From assembly GCF_002105285.1 (NCBI RefSeq), contig NZ_MUHR01000004.1, positions 30,048-94,047 of the forward strand: a stretch of 64,000 nt of DNA, in the 5' to 3' direction. This DNA comes from Planktotalea arctica. Its GTDB lineage: Bacteria; Pseudomonadota; Alphaproteobacteria; Rhodobacterales; Rhodobacteraceae. Numbering within the stretch: position 1 is the first letter of the stretch; each line of letters starts with the position of its first letter. A program made the translations under genes and the position numbers. The notes under the pieces were generated by a model, which was given only the letters and a program-made list of their open reading frames with translations, did not search any database and had not been told where the DNA came from. Of this stretch, positions 8,087-16,453 are shown one piece after another.

Positions 8087-8727
8087 AATCGGATACAGCA
8101 GACCAGCATTGGAATGACCAATGGAAATCCATCGAAGAAGATAGCAAGTGGCTGACGCCCGAGAAGGACGTGCAAGAATGGGCGGCTGGTCTGGCACAAG
8201 GCGCACGCATTCTTGATCTGGGGGCGGGCGTGGGGCGTCACGCGCTTTGGCTGACAGCCCAGGGCTTTGACGTGATCGCTTTGGATGCCGCGCCCCGCGG
8301 GTTGGCAGAGATTGAAAGGGCCGGTGGCGTAGAAACAGTTCTGGCCCGCATGGATACGCTGCCGTTCAAGGATCACGCCTTTGACCACGTGCTCAGCTGG
8401 AACGTGATCTACCATGGCGATGAAGACATCCTGCTGCGCACCATTGCCGAAATTCGTCGCGTACTAAAGCCCGGCGGCAGCTATATGGGCACCATGCTGT
8501 CCAAACGCCGCCTGTCGCATGAGCAGGCGAAATACACAGGTCGTGAAATCAGCCGCAACGCATGGGTTTTTGATGCGCTCGGTACGGACAAAATGCACCC
8601 GCACTACTTTTGCGCGGCGGCCGATCTGTTGGCCCTGTTTTCAGGTTTTGAATGCCTGAAGCTTGAGGACCGTGAACACGAAAAGCCGGGGACTTTCCAC
8701 TGGCATCTTACAATGGAACGACTTTGA
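8083..8727 (+). CDS. Class I SAM-dependent methyltransferase
   Basis: The 214-residue product has a Rossmann-type methyltransferase motif I, ILDLGAGVGRHA (residues 43-54), an acidic motif II (VIALDAA) and RRVLKPGG, typical of the methyltransferase_11 fold. The GTG start overlaps phnE by 4 bases, and the TGA abuts the next ATG. The substrate is unknown. Its place between an organophosphonate-type importer and a PhnM-like hydrolase suggests a small imported molecule or a derivative, but this is inference only. Confidence 0.85.
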   Translation: MKSDTADQHWNDQWKSIEEDSKWLTPEKDVQEWAAGLAQGARILDLGAGVGRHALWLTAQGFDVIALDAAPRGLAEIERAGGVETVLARMDTLPFKDHAFDHVLSWNVIYHGDEDILLRTIAEIRRVLKPGGSYMGTMLSKRRLSHEQAKYTGREISRNAWVFDALGTDKMHPHYFCAAADLLALFSGFECLKLEDREHEKPGTFHWHLTMERL

Positions 8728-9933
8728 ATGATTACCTTTGAAGGCGCACAAGTCTACCTGCCCGGCGAGATCACTGAGACGACTGTTGCCATTAGCAATG
8801 GCAAGATCGTCGAATTAGGTGGCCGCGCGCAAGGCGAGGTGATCGACGCACGTGGATTGATATTGGCCCCTGCCCTGATCGACGTACATGGCGATGCGTT
8901 CGAACGCCAGCTGATGCCCCGTCCAGGGGTTTTCTTCCCAACCGAAACGGCGCTCATCGACACTGACCGTCAACTTGCAACCAACGGGATAGCCACCGCT
9001 TATCACGCCATCACGCTGGGATGGGAGCCGGGGTTGCGCGATGTGGCACGCGGCCGCGAACTCATGCAAGCCATGCGCGATCTGGCCGCGCGGCTGACCG
9101 TGGAAAACCGCGTGCAGCTTCGGTGGGAAACCTTCGCGTTCGAGGCTTTGGACGTTATCGAATGGGCGCTTGCCGGGCCGCTATTGCCTTCTGTGGCATT
9201 CAACGACCACACGTCCATGACCATGAGGGCCTATGACGTCCCAATTCAGGACCGCGCTTTTGAGCTGTCCCCGGATTTTTCAATCGCCTCTTTAGACGAC
9301 GCGCGCATGAAAAAGCGCACCGCTTCCAAAGCCCATCGCGCAGGGCTGAGTGAGGAAGACTATATCGCGCTCCTGGGCCGCGTCTGGGATCGGCGCAGCG
9401 AGGTGCCGGACGCAATCGCATCGGTTGCACAGATGGCCCGAACAGCGGGAGCGCCCATGCTAAGCCACGATGATACACGGGCGGAAACCCGCGCCTATTT
9501 CCGCGAGCTTGGCGCAGGAGTGGCGGAATTTCCGATGGTGATTGAGGCAGCAGAAGCGGCCCGCAAAGGTGGTGATCTGATCATCTTTGGCGCGCCGAAT
9601 GCCGCCCGTGGAGGGAGCCATATAGGCTCGCTTGGTGCGGGTGACATGGTGGAGGCCGGTCTGTGCGATGCGCTCGCTTCGGATTATTTCTACCCCGCCA
9701 TGCTGACCGCAATTGCCAAGCTTGACGCAGAGCGCCGCGCGGATCGGCTTGCGCTTTGGTCGCTCGTTTCATCTGGCCCCGCGCGGGCGATGGGTTTGCC
9801 CGACCGGGGCGACATCACTGTTGGCAAGCGCGCGGACCTTGTTCTGGTGGATTGGCCCGACGGCTCTGTCCCGGCCATTCAGGGAACATGGGTTGCGGGC
9901 CGTTGCGCCTATCGCGGTATACCGGCTGGATGA
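8728..9933 (+). CDS. Second, diverged PhnM-like amidohydrolase
   Basis: This 401-residue protein is of the same family and length as PhnM at 4280-5473 but clearly diverged. The first metal motif is HGDAFERQ (residues 54-61) where PhnM has HTDNVERH, so the HxDxxER core is kept and the last His is Gln. The later SHDDT and ASDYFYPAML motifs are kept. It lies in the phnDCE-methyltransferase operon, away from phnGHIJ, and directly abuts the methyltransferase. It may hydrolyse a different nucleotide- or sugar-linked substrate, though it could also be a redundant PhnM. Fold assignment is strong, specificity unknown. Confidence 0.85.
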   Translation: MITFEGAQVYLPGEITETTVAISNGKIVELGGRAQGEVIDARGLILAPALIDVHGDAFERQLMPRPGVFFPTETALIDTDRQLATNGIATAYHAITLGWEPGLRDVARGRELMQAMRDLAARLTVENRVQLRWETFAFEALDVIEWALAGPLLPSVAFNDHTSMTMRAYDVPIQDRAFELSPDFSIASLDDARMKKRTASKAHRAGLSEEDYIALLGRVWDRRSEVPDAIASVAQMARTAGAPMLSHDDTRAETRAYFRELGAGVAEFPMVIEAAEAARKGGDLIIFGAPNAARGGSHIGSLGAGDMVEAGLCDALASDYFYPAMLTAIAKLDAERRADRLALWSLVSSGPARAMGLPDRGDITVGKRADLVLVDWPDGSVPAIQGTWVAGRCAYRGIPAG

Positions 9934-11168
9934 ACCTGCCAAGACTGAACCGCGATTATATTCCTGCCATTGGACTCGGCGTAACCCAGATCATGGGCTA
10001 CGGGACGTTGATGTACGCCTATGCGGTGCTCTTACCAGAAATGGCCAATGATCTTGGACTGACTCTGTCAGAGGTATTCGGCATTCTGTCGCTGGGCCTT
10101 TTCTTTGGCGGCCTGGTCTCACCCATTGCCGGAAAACTGGTGGACCACTGTGGCGGTCGCTGGGTGATGACACTGGGGTCAATCGTAGCCAGCCTTGCGC
10201 TGATAGCGATGAGCCAAATTGAAGGGCGGATCGGGTTGTTTGTGCTGATCCTGGTGGCCGAAGGCGCTGGCATGTTCGTGCTGTATAATGTGGCTTTTGC
10301 CAGTGTGGCGCGACTGGATCTAGGCGTTCTGCCGCAACGCTCGATTTCTGTCATCACGCTGTTTGGCGGGGTCGCCTCGACTATTTTCTGGCCGCTGACT
10401 CTCGCGCTGTTTAACCGGTACGGCTGGGAAACAACATGGGTGATCCTCGGCTTCAGTGCCTTGGTGATCTGCACACCGATCCACTTCTTTGTCTTGCGCG
10501 GACCTGAACGTGAAGCCGATGCACCCAAACCTGACAATGCGCCGGACTGGCCCGAACTGACCGGGCATCTGCGCAAGCAGGCAATGCTGTGGATGGTCGT
10601 TTCTTTCATTTTTTCAGGCTACCTGATGGGCGCTGTTATGACACTTTGGGTGACCAATGTTCAGGACTTGGGCCACACGGCGGCCATGGCAGCCTTCGCC
10701 GGCGCAGTGATCGGGCCGTTTAAGACCGTGGGCCGGTTTTTTGAGATGGTGGTGAGTCGCAGCATGTACCCGTTATTGACCTATGCGCTTAGCCTTGGCC
10801 TGATGTTTTCTGGCTTTGTCGTCCTGTTGATCTTCGGGTTTACGTTAACTGGACTTCTGCTTGCGGCCGCACTTTACGGAATGGGCGACGGGATCAAAAC
10901 CATCGCGCGCGGTACCCTGCCTTTGGCGCTATTCGGTGCCAAAGGTTACGGCGCACGACTGGGGTGGATCTCCTTCGTGCAAATGGGGATCAACTCCTCT
11001 GCCCCTTTTGTTTTTGCATGGACCACGCAAACCTACGGCGGCTGGTGGTCTTTTGCTGTCATGGCCATGTGTCTTTGCTGTGCCATCGCTACCTATATGT
11101 TTATTCCCGACCCAAGGACCCACAGACATGACCCCGCTCAAAATAGGCGCCTGCCTGAAAACATCTGA
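9930..11168 (+). CDS. MFS transporter
   Basis: This is a 412-residue major facilitator protein with about twelve hydrophobic spans. The loop after span 2 (AGKLVDHCGGRWVMTLGS) matches the MFS D-x-x-G-R-R/K pattern. The start at 9930 overlaps the stop of the PhnM-like gene (ATGA). Its long 3' overlap with the next gene (41 bases) suggests coupled translation. It may export an end product or take up a related compound; nothing in the sequence tells which. Confidence 0.87.
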   Translation: MNLPRLNRDYIPAIGLGVTQIMGYGTLMYAYAVLLPEMANDLGLTLSEVFGILSLGLFFGGLVSPIAGKLVDHCGGRWVMTLGSIVASLALIAMSQIEGRIGLFVLILVAEGAGMFVLYNVAFASVARLDLGVLPQRSISVITLFGGVASTIFWPLTLALFNRYGWETTWVILGFSALVICTPIHFFVLRGPEREADAPKPDNAPDWPELTGHLRKQAMLWMVVSFIFSGYLMGAVMTLWVTNVQDLGHTAAMAAFAGAVIGPFKTVGRFFEMVVSRSMYPLLTYALSLGLMFSGFVVLLIFGFTLTGLLLAAALYGMGDGIKTIARGTLPLALFGAKGYGARLGWISFVQMGINSSAPFVFAWTTQTYGGWWSFAVMAMCLCCAIATYMFIPDPRTHRHDPAQNRRLPENI

Positions 11169-11943
11169 GATTGCAGACCACCGCGATTGGCTGTTTGATG
11201 CCGCCCGCGATATCGAACTACAGGATTTCATGTCCCATGTCGCGCTAACCACCGGATTCGACGATCGCATTGCCGCCGCCAAGACGGCGCTTGATGGGCA
11301 TACTGGACGCCTTGGCATTCATGGGCCCTTTGAAGGTCTGGATATCGACAAAAAAGACCCGGAACTGCGCCCGATCATTACTGCGCGGTTCCTCAAAGCT
11401 CTCGAGGCCGCGGATCGGATCGGCGCGCGCCAGATGGTCCTGCATTCCCCTTACACGGCTTGGTATCAGAACAACTTCTTCAGCTTTCCGGGCTACGCCG
11501 AAAGCAAGATTGGCCGCATCCATCAAATTCTAGACCCTGTCGTGCGCGCAGCCGAAGACATGGGCATCACTCTTGTGATCGAAAACATTCAGGACGTTCG
11601 CCCAGAAACACGTCGCGCGATGGTGGATAGCTTTGGCTCACAAGCAATCGCACTTTCCATCGACACCGGGCACGCTCAGTTAGCCCGTCGCATGTCTGGC
11701 GCCCCGCCCGTTGCCGACTTTATCACTGATGCCGGTGCGCAGCTTGCCCATATCCACCTGCAAGATGTCGATGGACATGCCGACCGCCACAGGGCCCCGG
11801 GGGAAGGGGAAATCGAATGGACAGCTGTCTTCCGTGCCTTGGCTGCTTGCAAAAGCGACCGGCACCTCGTCCTGGAACAGTGTGATAAGGTTGACATGCC
11901 AAACGTATTTCGCGCGCTGAGTGATCTTGGTGTGGTGATTTGA
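11128..11943 (+). CDS. TIM-barrel protein, xylose-isomerase/AP-endonuclease-2-like
   Basis: This is a 271-residue protein of the sugar phosphate isomerase/epimerase fold. Metal-ligand-like residues are spread as in that family: LGIHGPFEG, MVLHSP, LVIENIQD, LSIDTGHAQL, IHLQDVDG with a following DRH, and LVLEQCD near the end. The ATG at 11128 lies inside the MFS gene. As last gene of the operon it may act on the sugar part of the imported or processed compound. No terminator is obvious directly after it. Confidence 0.82.
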   Translation: MTPLKIGACLKTSEIADHRDWLFDAARDIELQDFMSHVALTTGFDDRIAAAKTALDGHTGRLGIHGPFEGLDIDKKDPELRPIITARFLKALEAADRIGARQMVLHSPYTAWYQNNFFSFPGYAESKIGRIHQILDPVVRAAEDMGITLVIENIQDVRPETRRAMVDSFGSQAIALSIDTGHAQLARRMSGAPPVADFITDAGAQLAHIHLQDVDGHADRHRAPGEGEIEWTAVFRALAACKSDRHLVLEQCDKVDMPNVFRALSDLGVVI

Positions 11944-12036
11944 GAACGTCCATTCCGCAAACAAGTCGATTGAGTTCACGAAGATGCGCAATAGTGCTGG
12001 ATCACGTTCTTAATTGACCAATCCAGCTGTACTGCG

Positions 12037-12270
12037 TCAGCGCGACATGCGGCCCTGCCGATCAATGCCAGCGATCCAGCTCATAATTTTTTCTTCTGAG
12101 GCACCAATAAAAACAGAATTCTTGTTCGGATCAAAGATATGTTTCCGAGGATCAAAAACGCTCGGCCCGCGCGCCAAATTTTCCTTGACCCAAACAGCTG
12201 CAACATTTTGTTTTTCATCGAGTTCGGCAATGTAATCTGTCATAGGCCCCTCAGCCATGTTTCGTAACAC
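12037..12270 (-). CDS. Small hypothetical protein
   Basis: This is an open frame of 77 codons, or 68 if it starts at the internal ATG (MTDYIAELDEKQNVAAVWVK). The product is soluble, mixed in charge, with no signal peptide and no domain I recognise. It stands alone between the TIM-barrel operon and the insertion-sequence scar. The balanced amino-acid composition favours a real gene, but there is no independent support. Confidence 0.45.
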   Translation of the reverse strand: MLRNMAEGPMTDYIAELDEKQNVAAVWVKENLARGPSVFDPRKHIFDPNKNSVFIGASEEKIMSWIAGIDRQGRMSR

Positions 12271-12558
12271 TCATGTGACGGTATTTTGGTGTTTTCGATT
12301 CGGCAAGCTTTGTAGCTGAGTACCAAACAGGTCATTCTGAACATTGAGCTCTGTTTGAGCCAAAATATAACGTTTGGCTGAAAACCCGCTTTGGCAGAAG
12401 TGCCGGTAAATGATAACTAATTGATCAGGCTTTGCTGCATGACCATTTCGTGTTGTGCATAAATGCTCGGTAGTCTGCGTCAGCGCGTATTTTCGGGTTC
12501 GGCAAGGCTCACAAGAGTTAAAAGCCCTCCTTCGATCTGTTCCCAGTTGCGAGTAGCT

Positions 12559-12747
12559 GCGGCTACTTCATAAGCATGCCTTGTCCTTTGTTCGCAAGAA
12601 AGACCATCCATCCAAGTTCATGTTCCGGGAAAAGCGGTTTGGCGTTGACTACAATCTGTTCAAGACAATGTTAGAGAGATTGATTGTCGACCCTCTGATT
12701 GCACCGACCCCTAAGCTCAGTACCGATGCTTATGGCAATATCACATG
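12559..12747 (+). pseudogene. Gene remnant, C-terminal fragment of unknown protein
   Basis: A frame following a TAG encodes a plausible C-terminal peptide with the segment DHPSKFMFREKRFGVDYNLF and ends at TGA. It lacks a convincing start and stands just left of the IS3-type element. It looks like the tail of a gene destroyed by insertion or deletion. I do not recognise the family. The stretch 12271-12558 before it holds nothing I can call, apart from a GCTTTGCTGCATGA string near 12430 that resembles some IS5-type ends. Confidence 0.3.
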
Positions 12748-12883
12748 AGCGCACTTATGCGATTTTTGGCATCGAATGGGCGCGTGCCGTTCCCATTGGA
12801 GGCGCTTCAAAAATCGCGCCAAACGTATCGCTCTGAACCGCCCCCTGTTTGCCAGATGCTCCAACTCATGAGTAGGATGGAGC

Positions 12884-13213
12884 ATGATGAACAAGACAAC
12901 AAACAAGTATACGCCAAAAGTCCGCGAACGTGCGGTACGGATGGTTTTAAATGGCGAAGGGCAGCATGAGAGCCGTTGGGCGGCGATCGTGTCGATTTCT
13001 GCGAAGATCGGCTGTGCGCCGCAAACACTGAACGAATGGGGCAATAAGGTCGAGGTTTATACCGGCCAGCGTGGCGGCATCACAACCGAGATGGCGCAGA
13101 AAATGAAGGCGTTGGAACGTGAGAACCGCGAGCTGAAGCAAGCCAACGAGATCCTTCGCAAGGCTTCCGCGTATTTTGCACAGGCGGAGCTCGACCGCCC
13201 GTTCAAGAAATGA
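12884..13213 (+). CDS. IS3-family transposase OrfA
   Basis: This is a 109-residue helix-turn-helix protein. The N-terminal HTH is around residues 10-60, and a leucine-zipper-like coiled coil (ALERENRELKQANEILRKAS) is near the C-terminus. In IS3 elements OrfA pairs with OrfB by frameshifting or overlap. The reading frame is intact, and its stop overlaps the OrfB start by ATGA. It has no function without OrfB. Confidence 0.88.
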   Translation: MMNKTTNKYTPKVRERAVRMVLNGEGQHESRWAAIVSISAKIGCAPQTLNEWGNKVEVYTGQRGGITTEMAQKMKALERENRELKQANEILRKASAYFAQAELDRPFKK

Positions 13214-13851
13214 TCCAGTTCATCGAAGATCACCACGATGATCATGGGGCCGAGCCGATTTGCAGGGCTCTGCCGATTGCCCCAGCCACCTTCTATGACA
13301 ACATGGCCAAGCGGGCCGATCCGTCCCACCTGTCGGACCGTGCTAAGCGCGATGCTGAACTCAAGCCCGAGATCGAACGGGTCTTTGAGCAAAATCTTAA
13401 AGTCTACGGCGTGCGGAAGGTCTGGCATCAGATGCACAGGGAAAGCTTTGATATTGCGCGCTGTACAGTCGCACGTCTGATGAAAGACATTGGTATTGAA
13501 GGCGTCATTCGGGGTAAAAAGCCAAGAACGACGATCCCTGACAAAGCGTTACCTTGTCCGTTGGACAGGGTGAACCGCCAGTTCCACGCACCTGCGCCAA
13601 ACGTCCTATGGGTCAGTGACTTCACCTATGTCGCCACCGCTGCCCGGCAGGCGATGCTTGCATAGCTGAGAGGGGGGCAAGGTTTTGTCTATGTGGCCTT
13701 CGTCATAGATGTTTTTGCGCAGCGCATCGTTGGCTGGCGCGCAAGCCGCACAACCAATGCAGGCTTTGTTCTCGACGCATTGGAATAGACCATTCATCAA
13801 CGCAGGCCAGCACAAGATCAACTGGTGCATCACTCAGATCGCGGATCGCAA

Positions 13852-13880
13852 GGCGGATTCAATCGGTCGTCGCAACGGTT
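13852..13880 (+). repeat. IS30-type terminal inverted repeat, one end
   Basis: The 29 bases beginning GGCGGATTCAATCGG are the exact reverse complement of 15282-15310. Confidence 0.92.
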
Positions 13881-13890
13881 GGTTTATATC

Positions 13891-15276
13891 TCATGCTAGG
13901 GTTTCGTCCAATGCTTCAGCCGGTGTTTTCCATCCGAGAGTTTTGCGGGGTCGGCTGTTCAGGGTATGTGCCACTGCGTCCAGTTCATTTCGACTGTGCT
14001 TGCTGAGGTCTGTGCCTTTAGGGAAGTATTGCCGCAGAAGGCCGTTTGTATTTTCATTGCTCCCGCGTTGCCACGGGCTTTGAGGGTCGCAGAAATAGAT
14101 ATCGATCCCTGCCTGAGACTTGAGCTTTTCGTGTTGCGCCATTTCGGCGCCCTGATCCCAGGTCAGCGATTTGCGCATGTGTTCTGGCAGGTCTTGAATG
14201 GATCTTGCAATTGCGTCCCGAACCGCTTCGGCACCATGTCCAGCCAGAGCAGGACCGTTTTTCTGGCGCGGACCATCACCGTGACCTGGCTTTGGTGGCA
14301 AGTGCAACAGAAGGGTGAAACGGGTTTTACGTTCGACAAGCGTGCCGATGGCTGAGCTTTTCAGACCAAGAATTAAGTCACCCTCCCAGTGGCCCGGCAC
14401 AGCCCGATCCGCGACTTCGGCCGGACGTTCACTGATCATGATTTCATCTGGTACGAAGTTTCTTCCTTTACCTTTTCGTCGCGCACGAGGAACACGCAAG
14501 GCGCGGCCAGAGCGCAAGCAGGCAACTAATTCGCGCCGTAGCGCACCACGACCCTGAATGAACAAAGACTGATAGATGGTTTCAGGGCTGATGCGCATTA
14601 AAGGGTCATCCAGAAAATCCAATGGTAGCCGTCGGGCAATCTGTTCAGGGCTCCACGCCAGAGCCCACTTACGGTGCTGACGACGGACCGAACGTCGCTT
14701 TGTCCAGCGCACATTGGGACCAGCAATCACTGTCCCATCGGGGCTCAAGATCTGTCCTGAAAGCCGGTCTTCGACATACTGGCGTAACGCCAGGTTTTTG
14801 GCCAGCTTTGCTATTCTAGGGCGCTTCGCAGCTCGATTGGCGTGCCATTGTGCCGTCGTCGCGCGATACTCAAAACCACCACTACGTGTTGCAGAATTGC
14901 GACGCAACTCCCTTGATATGGTCGACGCAGCCCGTCCAATTTTGCGAGCGATGACACAAACACCGAAGCCCTGAGCCCGATATAAAGCAATCTCTTCACG
15001 CTCATTGAAAGATAAATACCGCCCAGATAGCCGCCCTGAAGATGTTGAGTACTGAGATGGTGGCATGCCTCCGGCCTCCCTAAACCAACGACCGCCAACA
15101 GGAGCGGACGCGCCAACCTGAACCGCAGCATCTTCGCTGGAAAGCCCCTTCCTGATCAGTGTCCAGAACGTGACATGCTGTTCTCGGTGCGTCGCTTTCG
15201 GCCTTCCAGGCGAACTCAGTTTTAATCGTGTGCTTTGATCAGAGGCACGTTTGTGTGTCGTCATAACAGTCTCCAT
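13891..15276 (-). CDS. IS30-family transposase
   Basis: The 461-residue protein has an HTH_38-type N-terminal part (YLSFNEREEIALYRAQG, AASTISRELRRN) and an integrase core with GHWEGDLI, LTWDQGAEMAQHE and SPWQRGSNENTNGLLRQY, which carry the D, D and E residues of the IS30 DDE site. The ATG at 15276 is chosen because the upstream part of the frame runs into the terminal repeat. The gene fills the element between its repeats. Confidence 0.93.
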   Translation of the reverse strand: METVMTTHKRASDQSTRLKLSSPGRPKATHREQHVTFWTLIRKGLSSEDAAVQVGASAPVGGRWFREAGGMPPSQYSTSSGRLSGRYLSFNEREEIALYRAQGFGVCVIARKIGRAASTISRELRRNSATRSGGFEYRATTAQWHANRAAKRPRIAKLAKNLALRQYVEDRLSGQILSPDGTVIAGPNVRWTKRRSVRRQHRKWALAWSPEQIARRLPLDFLDDPLMRISPETIYQSLFIQGRGALRRELVACLRSGRALRVPRARRKGKGRNFVPDEIMISERPAEVADRAVPGHWEGDLILGLKSSAIGTLVERKTRFTLLLHLPPKPGHGDGPRQKNGPALAGHGAEAVRDAIARSIQDLPEHMRKSLTWDQGAEMAQHEKLKSQAGIDIYFCDPQSPWQRGSNENTNGLLRQYFPKGTDLSKHSRNELDAVAHTLNSRPRKTLGWKTPAEALDETLA

Positions 15277-15281
15277 TTTAG

Positions 15282-15310
15282 AACCGTTGCGACGACCGAT
15301 TGAATCCGCC
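15282..15310 (-). repeat. IS30-type terminal inverted repeat, other end
   Basis: This is the exact reverse complement of the repeat at 13852-13880 and lies just upstream of the transposase gene, probably containing its promoter. Confidence 0.92.
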
Positions 15311-15649
15311 CAATACTTGTCGATCAAATACACCGAACGACTGGCAGAGGCGAAGATTGCACCGTCAGTCGGCAGCGTTGGGGATTCCTATGACAATGCT
15401 TTGGCCGAAACAATCAACGGTCTCTTCAAAGCTGAAGTCATTCACCGGCGTGGCCCCTGGCGCAGCTTTGAAGCTGTCGAATAAGCCACGCTTGAATGGG
15501 TCGACTGGTTCAACAATCGCCGCCTGCTGGAGCATATAGGGAATATACCGCCAGCTGAAGCAGAGGTAAACTTCCATGCAGCTCTGGAAAGATCAGACAT
15601 GGCCGCGTAACTAAGACAAATCAGTCTCCGGTAAAACCGGGGCGGTTCA

Positions 15650-15818
15650 GTTGGCACTTCGCCGCGCTTTCCTGCACTGTCTTGTCAACACGCAGCGCCT
15701 CAGGCGCCACGGTAGCCTTAAACTTGTCTGAAAAATTCCGCCACTTTGTCATTCTCGTATCCATTCAATCGTGTTGGGTACACCGTAGCGCGCTGTCCAA
15801 TTTTACCGGACCACTTCA
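15650..15818 (-). mobile_element. Fragment of a second IS3-type element (OrfA start)
   Basis: Read on the minus strand, the sequence begins with an IS-like end (TGAAGTGGTCCGGTAAAA, from 15818). It then encodes an OrfA N-terminus from ATG 15752 (MTKWRNFSDKFKATVAPEAL), which stops matching where the other IS3 element begins at 15649. The rest of this older element is gone. The 97 bases from 15819 to 15915 hold only the leader of the next gene. Confidence 0.75.
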
Positions 15819-15915
15819 GTTTTTCCAAAACAGCGCACAATCGGGTCAATGTTGCGAAAGACTTACCGCCTGATTACGCGTAGGGGTAAGCGGTGCTCAC
15901 ACTAAGGAAGACCCA

Positions 15916-16197
15916 ATGTCAGACGATCAAGAAAACGCCGACAAAACCCACTATATTTGCCAGACCTACATCGAAACCAAGCCGACAAAAGGTCGCCCAG
16001 CCGGTTTGAAAATCGACAAGCAATTTCAATACACCACTGAAGCCGAGGCCAGCAATCGTGCAGAGCGGGAAAGCCTACTAGAGAGCTGCGCAGGTGCCGA
16101 TGCCTATATGATAGTCGAAGACGCTGGTTCCGGCGAGGTCAGCGCGCCAACATTTCTCGCGCGCTTCGGAAACGTACCTGAATCCGACGATTTCTAA
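15916..16197 (+). CDS. Small acidic hypothetical protein
   Basis: The 93-residue soluble, acidic protein has no domain I recognise. AAGGAAG precedes the ATG at a good distance. Segments such as THYICQTYIETKPTKGRPAG and the repeated Ala/Glu/Ser stretch in the middle look like a genuine folded small protein, not a shadow frame. It follows the insertion-sequence scar and faces the SDR gene. The 256 bases up to that gene contain no further frame I can support. Confidence 0.6.
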   Translation: MSDDQENADKTHYICQTYIETKPTKGRPAGLKIDKQFQYTTEAEASNRAERESLLESCAGADAYMIVEDAGSGEVSAPTFLARFGNVPESDDF

Positions 16198-16453
16198 ACA
16201 AAGCCGATGACCCGCACCAAAGAAAAAAGCGTCTGAACACAGCGCGCCAGACCCAAACTTTGTTTTGTGCCGTCATTGGCACCAGTCTGCGTGGCACAAT
16301 TTCATATCCCGATACGACAGGGGCGCTTACGTTTCGTGATTACAATGCGCCTGACTTCAAGCTGCCGCAAAACACCTTGCTCATCAGTTGTCTTCTGAGC
16401 AAAACTGCACGGAAATTCAAAGCAGATCAACGGTATTTGGGGAGAGACAGAAA

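Larger units (their letters stand above)
13852..15310 (-). mobile_element. Complete IS30-family element
   Basis: The 1459-bp element has perfect 29-bp terminal inverted repeats (13852-13880 and 15282-15310) and a 3-bp target duplication CAA (13849-13851 and 15311-15313). It is inserted in the IS3 OrfB gene within the codons for SDRGSQY. Its transposase gene is open, so this is the youngest layer of the nest and may still be mobile. Confidence 0.93.
13210..15610 (+). pseudogene. IS3-family transposase OrfB, interrupted
   Basis: The DDE integrase subunit begins intact (HTH_21 region, then the DFTY motif). After DFTYVAT there are about 36 extra bases, in frame, containing TAG (at 13663). The protein then resumes at GFVYVAFVIDVF and meets another TAG in the segment DALE*. 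At SDRGSQ it is cut by the IS30-type element. It continues at 15311 (YLSIKYTERLAEAKIA, then DSYDNALAETINGLFK) and has a TAA at 15482 in a segment that otherwise reads on to the TAA at 15608. So there are three nonsense codons and one insertion. Confidence 0.85.
12834..15649 (+). mobile_element. IS3-family element, decayed and interrupted by an IS30-type element
   Basis: The ends read TGAACCGCCCC (12834 onward) and its complement GGGGCGGTTCA (ending 15649). Between them are a two-frame transposase with ATGA overlap and, inside the second frame, a complete IS30-type element. The second frame carries three in-frame stop codons, so the IS3 element cannot make a full transposase. No target duplication is visible at its outer ends. 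Confidence 0.85.

Noticed and set aside
12410..12480. IS5-type terminal repeat
   Set aside because: A short GCTTTGCTGCATGA string looks like such ends, but no partner end or transposase is seen.
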